Origin: Streptosporangiaceae bacterium
GTDB lineage: Bacteria; Actinomycetota; Actinomycetes; Streptosporangiales; Streptosporangiaceae
Direction: 5' to 3'
Length of the DNA: 35,008 nt
NCBI GenBank assembly: GCA_025964695.1
Contig: JAOPYK010000041.1
Span: 1-35,008, forward strand
How positions within the stretch are numbered: the first letter of the stretch is position 1; each line of letters starts with the position of its first letter. A program made the position numbers and the translations under genes. Shown here in pieces: positions 31,807 through 35,008 of the stretch. The notes under the pieces were generated by a model that was not told the DNA's origin, ran no database searches, and was given only the letters and a program-made list of their open reading frames with translations.

Positions 31807-33036
31807 ATGAGTGACCAGGTGACGGCGGGATTCTCGCTGGACCTGTCCGAGGACGTTCGCGACGCCCAGAGTTGGGTGCACGAGTTCGCCAAGGACGTGA
31901 TCCGGCCCGCCGCCGAGGAGTGGGACGAGCGCGAGGAGACCCCCTGGCCCATCATCCAGGAGGCTTCAAAGATCGGGCTCTACTCGCTCGACTTCTTTGC
32001 CACCCAGTCGTTCGAGGACACCGGGCTCGGTATCCCGGTCACGTTCGAGGAACTGTTCTGGGGCGACGCGGGCATCGGGCTGTCGATCGTGGGCACCGGG
32101 CTGGCGGCCGCCTCGCTGGCGGCGACCGGAACGCCCGAGCAGATCAATGAGTGGGTGCCGCAGATGTTCGGCACGGCCGACGAGGTGCGGCTGGGCGCCT
32201 TCTGCGCCTCCGAGCCGGGGGCCGGCAGCGACGTCGGCTCCATCCGGACCCGCGCCGTCTACGACGAGGCCTCGGACGAATGGGTGCTCAACGGCACCAA
32301 GACCTGGGTGACCAACGGTGGTATCGCCGACGTCCACGTGGTCGTCGCCTCGGTCTACCCCGAGTTGGGCAGCCGCGGCCAGGCCAGTTTCATCATCCCG
32401 CCGAACACACCGGGCTTCTCCCAGGGGCAGAAGTTCAAGAAGCACGGCATCCGCGCCTCGCACACCGCCGAGGTCATCCTGGACAACGTACGGATTCCCG
32501 GGCGGCTGTTGATTGGCGGCAAGGAAAGGTTCGACGCCCGGGTGGCCAAGGTCCGAGAAGGCGGGCGGGCGGGCGGCCAGGCGGCGATGAAGACCTTCGA
32601 GGCCACCAGACCGACGGTCGGCGCCATGGCCCTCGGCGTGGCCCGCGCGGCCTATGATTACGCGCTGGAGTACGCCCGCGAGCGGGAGCAGTTCGGCAAG
32701 AAGATCGGTGACTTCCAGGCCATCGCCTTCAAGCTGGCGGACATGAAGACCCAGATCGACGCCGCGCGGCTGCTGGTGTGGCGGGCCGCCTGGATGGCCC
32801 GGGTGGGCAAGGACTTCACCGCGGCCGAGGGATCCATGGCCAAGCTGGTGGCCAGCGAGACGGCCGTACGGGTCACCGAGGAGGCCATCCAGATCCTCGG
32901 CGGCAACGGCTACACCCGCGACTATCCGGTCGAGCGCATGCACCGCGACTCCAAGATCTTCACCATTTTTGAAGGCACGTCGGAGATCCAGCGCCTGGTG
33001 ATCGGTCGGACCATCACGGGCCTTCCCGTTCGGTAG
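31807..33036 (+). CDS. Acyl-CoA dehydrogenase
   Basis: A 409-residue FAD-dependent acyl-CoA dehydrogenase, first step of beta-oxidation or related acyl-CoA breakdown. Motifs: FCASEPGAGSDVGSIRTRA (about 137-155) and WVLNGTKTWVTNGG for FAD binding, REREQFGKKIGDFQAIAFKLADM, ILGGNGYTRDYPVERMHRDSKI, and the catalytic base Glu389 in FEGTSEIQRLVIG. It has the full family length with an intact active site. ATG start with AGGAAGGACC upstream. It is a single-gene unit: two palindromes in front and a strong terminator behind. The substrate chain length cannot be read from sequence. It is the last chromosomal gene before the integrated element. Confidence 0.95.
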   Translation: MSDQVTAGFSLDLSEDVRDAQSWVHEFAKDVIRPAAEEWDEREETPWPIIQEASKIGLYSLDFFATQSFEDTGLGIPVTFEELFWGDAGIGLSIVGTGLAAASLAATGTPEQINEWVPQMFGTADEVRLGAFCASEPGAGSDVGSIRTRAVYDEASDEWVLNGTKTWVTNGGIADVHVVVASVYPELGSRGQASFIIPPNTPGFSQGQKFKKHGIRASHTAEVILDNVRIPGRLLIGGKERFDARVAKVREGGRAGGQAAMKTFEATRPTVGAMALGVARAAYDYALEYAREREQFGKKIGDFQAIAFKLADMKTQIDAARLLVWRAAWMARVGKDFTAAEGSMAKLVASETAVRVTEEAIQILGGNGYTRDYPVERMHRDSKIFTIFEGTSEIQRLVIGRTITGLPVR

Positions 33037-33054
33037 CGTTGACCAGCGGAAATA

Positions 33055-33084
33055 CGCCCCCGTCCAGGCTTCTGGACGGGGGCG
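33055..33084 (+). terminator. Terminator after the acyl-CoA dehydrogenase gene
   Basis: A perfect 13-bp stem (CGCCCCCGTCCAG / CTGGACGGGGGCG) with loop GCTT, 18 bp past the stop, followed by CGTGTGCTTTCG. It is close to the end of the integrase gene and so close to the expected attachment junction. Confidence 0.88.
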
Positions 33085-33114
33085 CGTGTGCTTTCGCGGG
33101 AACATCTAGACGAC

Positions 33115-34407
33115 CTATGAGGGGCCCCGCTCCGTCTCTGCTCCGTCAGTGCCAGCGGAGTGGCCCTTCATGCGGGTGTCGATGGCGGTGCGGGCTCGTT
33201 CGTGGGAGCTCGGCAACATGTGGGCGTACGTGCGGAGTGTGAAGCCCGGGTCCTTGTGGCCAAGGTACTCCGCAAGCTCCTTGATGGAGACACCGTCGGC
33301 CAGCGTGACGCTGGCGTAGAAGTGCCGGAGCTGATGGGTCCCCTCCTTGCGGGTCGTCGCGTATTTCAACCTGCCGCGCGGTCCCTTGGTCGGCACAGGG
33401 ATGATCCCGACCTCGACCAAGGCGGGCTTCCACACCAGCAGCCGGAACAGGTCCGACTTGACGTGGCCGCCGGTCGCCCATCGGAAAAGGATCTTGTGTT
33501 CCTTAGGCTTGCCGATGGGCTTCTCCCACGGCAGGCTGCACGGCGTCGGCGGGTACTCCTTGAGATGCAGCCGTATCGCCTCCGCTGCCCACTCGCCCAT
33601 GGGGACGATCCGCTCCCGGTCGCTCTTCGGCAACGCGAACACGTACGTGCCGCTGATGTTCTTGATCTGCCGTCGGACGCGGATGACCATCTCGTTGAAG
33701 TCGATGTCGCCTTTCGCCAGGCCGAAGAGCTCGCCCTCACGGAGACCGCAGGCGGCACCGATGAGTGGCAGCAACCGGAACTGCTCCGGAATCGCCTCGA
33801 TCACGCTTAGGACCCGATCGTCGGCCCACGCGACGATGTTGCTGCCCTGCCGCTTGGGGACCTGGACGATCTGAGACTTGGCAGGGTTCTTCTTGAGAGC
33901 GTCGTCAGCGACCGCCAGGTCCAAGATGCCTTGCAGGACTAGGAACGCGGCAAGGACCGTCGAGGCGTCGAAGCGCTGGTTCAACTCACCGATCCATGCC
34001 TGGACGGCGGACGGCTTGATCGCCTTGACCTGATGGCGGCCGAACTGCGGTTCGACGTGCAGCCGGTACACCGACTCGTACCGAAGCTGGCTGGACGGGT
34101 CGACGACCCGGGAAGCGAGCCAGCGCTTCCCGAGATCGCCGAACAGGCCGCGGCCGGCATTCGAGTCGATGTACTCGCCACGCTCCTTGTCCGTCTCCAT
34201 CGCTTTCCAGTGCCGGTCTGCGGCAGCCTGCGTCTTGAACGCTTCCGACTTCTCGACGCCGTTGAGGTCGGTCCAGCAGGCGAGCCAGCGCTTTCCCTTG
34301 CCCCACCGGTCGTTTCGGGCGCGGACTGCCTTACCTTGAGCGTCTTTCTGGATCTTCCCATCCGGACCGCGCTCTGGCCGGGTCCATTGATCCTTGGTGT
34401 AGCCCAT
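33115..34407 (-). CDS. int: Tyrosine site-specific integrase of an AICE-type element
   Basis: A 430-residue tyrosine recombinase. The catalytic set is complete: Arg223 (CGLREGELFGL), His358 and Arg361 (THQLRHFYAS), His384 (YLGHKDPGFT) and the nucleophile Tyr394 (LRTYAHML). The N-terminus has an arm-binding-like region with WLACWTDLNGVEKSEAFKTQAAADRHW, and the middle is a core-binding SAM-like domain. Such integrases of pSAM2-type actinomycete elements lie in order rep-xis-int-att. Here xis is three bases upstream and a rep gene end lies beyond it, so the element extends to the right of the window and the attachment site should be just left of 33115. Codon use is less extreme in GC than in neighbouring genes, in keeping with transfer. 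The integration target is not a visible tRNA. Confidence 0.95.
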   Translation of the reverse strand: MGYTKDQWTRPERGPDGKIQKDAQGKAVRARNDRWGKGKRWLACWTDLNGVEKSEAFKTQAAADRHWKAMETDKERGEYIDSNAGRGLFGDLGKRWLASRVVDPSSQLRYESVYRLHVEPQFGRHQVKAIKPSAVQAWIGELNQRFDASTVLAAFLVLQGILDLAVADDALKKNPAKSQIVQVPKRQGSNIVAWADDRVLSVIEAIPEQFRLLPLIGAACGLREGELFGLAKGDIDFNEMVIRVRRQIKNISGTYVFALPKSDRERIVPMGEWAAEAIRLHLKEYPPTPCSLPWEKPIGKPKEHKILFRWATGGHVKSDLFRLLVWKPALVEVGIIPVPTKGPRGRLKYATTRKEGTHQLRHFYASVTLADGVSIKELAEYLGHKDPGFTLRTYAHMLPSSHERARTAIDTRMKGHSAGTDGAETERGPS

Positions 34408-34410
34408 GAG

Positions 34411-34605
34411 TCACACCTGCTCTTCGAACCAGGCCCAGACGTCCTCGGGCTTATACCGGACGTGGCGGCCGATGCGCCGGCCCTTGGGGCCGATGCCCTT
34501 ATGGCGCCACCGGTAAAGAGTGGGGACGGGGACGCCGAGGAACGCTGAAACGTCTTCGGGTGTCCACGTCCGATCCTTGCGGGGGTCGCGGGTGGTAATC
34601 GTCAT
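34411..34605 (-). CDS. xis: Excisionase / MerR-like helix-turn-helix DNA-binding protein
   Basis: A 64-residue protein with a winged helix-turn-helix of the excisionase type: TWTPEDVSAFLGVPVPTLYRWRHKGIGPKGRRIGRHVRYKPEDVWAWFEEQ covers nearly the whole chain. Such proteins bind near att sites and steer the integrase toward excision. I use the ATG at 34605 with AAGGAG upstream; a longer frame has no ribosome site. The stop is three bases from the integrase start, so they are cotranscribed. About 137 bp of unassigned sequence separate it from the rep gene end. Confidence 0.9.
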   Translation of the reverse strand: MTITTRDPRKDRTWTPEDVSAFLGVPVPTLYRWRHKGIGPKGRRIGRHVRYKPEDVWAWFEEQV

Positions 34606-34742
34606 TAGCTGCTCCTTATGGGGATGGGTCTCCTTTCGTCTGGGGCGTGAGCTCGGTGGAGTTCTCACGTCGGCCTGCCGTGATCTCCCGCATGTACGCG
34701 GCGGCGTGGGCTGAAGACGGTCACCGGTTTCGGCGTCCGAAG

Positions 34743-35008
34743 TTATGCAGCTTGCTGTCCGCACTCCTGTACGGCCAGCTCGTGGGCGAGTTCTTCGCGG
34801 CCGATGGCTCGTCGTTTGCGGGCTTGGTCGGCGGCGGTGTTGGCGAGCAGGGCGTCTCCGGTGGTTTTCCAGCCGGTTCCGGCGTAGGTGAGGTCGCCGA
34901 TGATGAGGGTGGTTTCTTCGCCGGTGTGTTCGGCGGTGCGGATCTCGGCGTGTTCGGGGCCGGCTATGTCGGTGCGCCGGTAGTCGATGCGCGCTTGGCG
35001 CAGAGCGG
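34743..35008 (-). CDS. Replication initiator protein (RepSA-like), C-terminal end only
   Basis: The minus-strand frame open to the right edge translates to about 88 residues ending in CGQQAA and a TAA stop at 34745-34743. The piece GDLTYAGTGWKTTGDALLANTAADQARKRR closely matches the C-terminus of replication initiators of pSAM2-like integrative elements, which drive rolling-circle replication after excision. The family identity is from recall of that motif. The rest of the gene lies outside the window. It sits where RepSA is expected relative to xis and int. Confidence 0.78.
   Translation of the reverse strand, partial: ALRQARIDYRRTDIAGPEHAEIRTAEHTGEETTLIIGDLTYAGTGWKTTGDALLANTAADQARKRRAIGREELAHELAVQECGQQAA

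Noticed and set aside
32300-32400. Possible internal starts within the acyl-CoA dehydrogenase
   Set aside because: The frame is continuous with FAD-binding motifs across the region, and no separate ribosome site is seen.
33037-33160. tRNA or tRNA 3' fragment at the integrase junction
   Set aside because: No T-loop GTTCGA-like sequence or acceptor stem on either strand; only the terminator hairpin is present.

Overview
The window is high-GC actinobacterial DNA. GTG and occasional TTG starts, ATGA start/stop overlaps, a PucR regulator, YkvA and LysE families, GpgS and a pSAM2-like element all fit a filamentous actinomycete. A Streptosporangiaceae-type host is my best inference, but nothing here proves the genus.

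Left part (1-11 kb). The window opens inside the alpha subunit of heterotetrameric sarcosine oxidase (soxA), followed by soxG. A Uma2-type nuclease-fold protein, a small membrane protein with a single WD40 repeat and a class II aldolase come next. Then follow a PucR-type regulator with a luciferase-like flavin oxidoreductase, a YkvA-type membrane protein, a LysE exporter carrying a repeat-expanded loop, an AraC-type regulator, a protein with a SPOR-like N-terminus and an NAD(P)-dependent aldehyde dehydrogenase.

Middle part (11-25.5 kb). Two adjacent genes share a C-terminal domain; one product is membrane-anchored and the other has a long acidic disordered N-terminus. A four-helix membrane protein and an NTF2-like protein follow. 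The main feature is a divergent catabolic locus around an IclR regulator. On the minus strand lie iclR and a zinc alcohol/sugar dehydrogenase. On the plus strand lie an M24-fold protein without metal ligands, a U32-like barrel protein, an IlvD/Edd dehydratase, a CUT1 sugar ABC transporter lacking an ATPase, an SMP-30 lactonase and an alpha-ketoglutarate-semialdehyde-type dehydrogenase. Together they read as uptake and non-phosphorylating oxidation of a sugar or sugar acid to 2-oxoglutarate (Weimberg/Dahms logic). The usual second dehydratase is missing, and two unassigned proteins occupy the operon head. Related inverted repeats sit at both divergent promoters.

Right part (25.5-33 kb). A scar holds a dispersed-type repeat and a truncated ABC-2 permease. 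It is followed by a secreted M1 aminopeptidase and isocitrate lyase, the latter divergent from a RamB/PrpR-type regulator with an apparently leaderless start. Next come glucosyl-3-phosphoglycerate synthase and an acyl-CoA dehydrogenase preceded by two palindromes.

Right edge (33.1-35.0 kb). One end of an integrated AICE-type element is present: tyrosine integrase, excisionase and the C-terminus of a RepSA-like replication initiator, all on the minus strand. No tRNA is visible at this junction. I found no rRNA, tRNA or CRISPR in the window.
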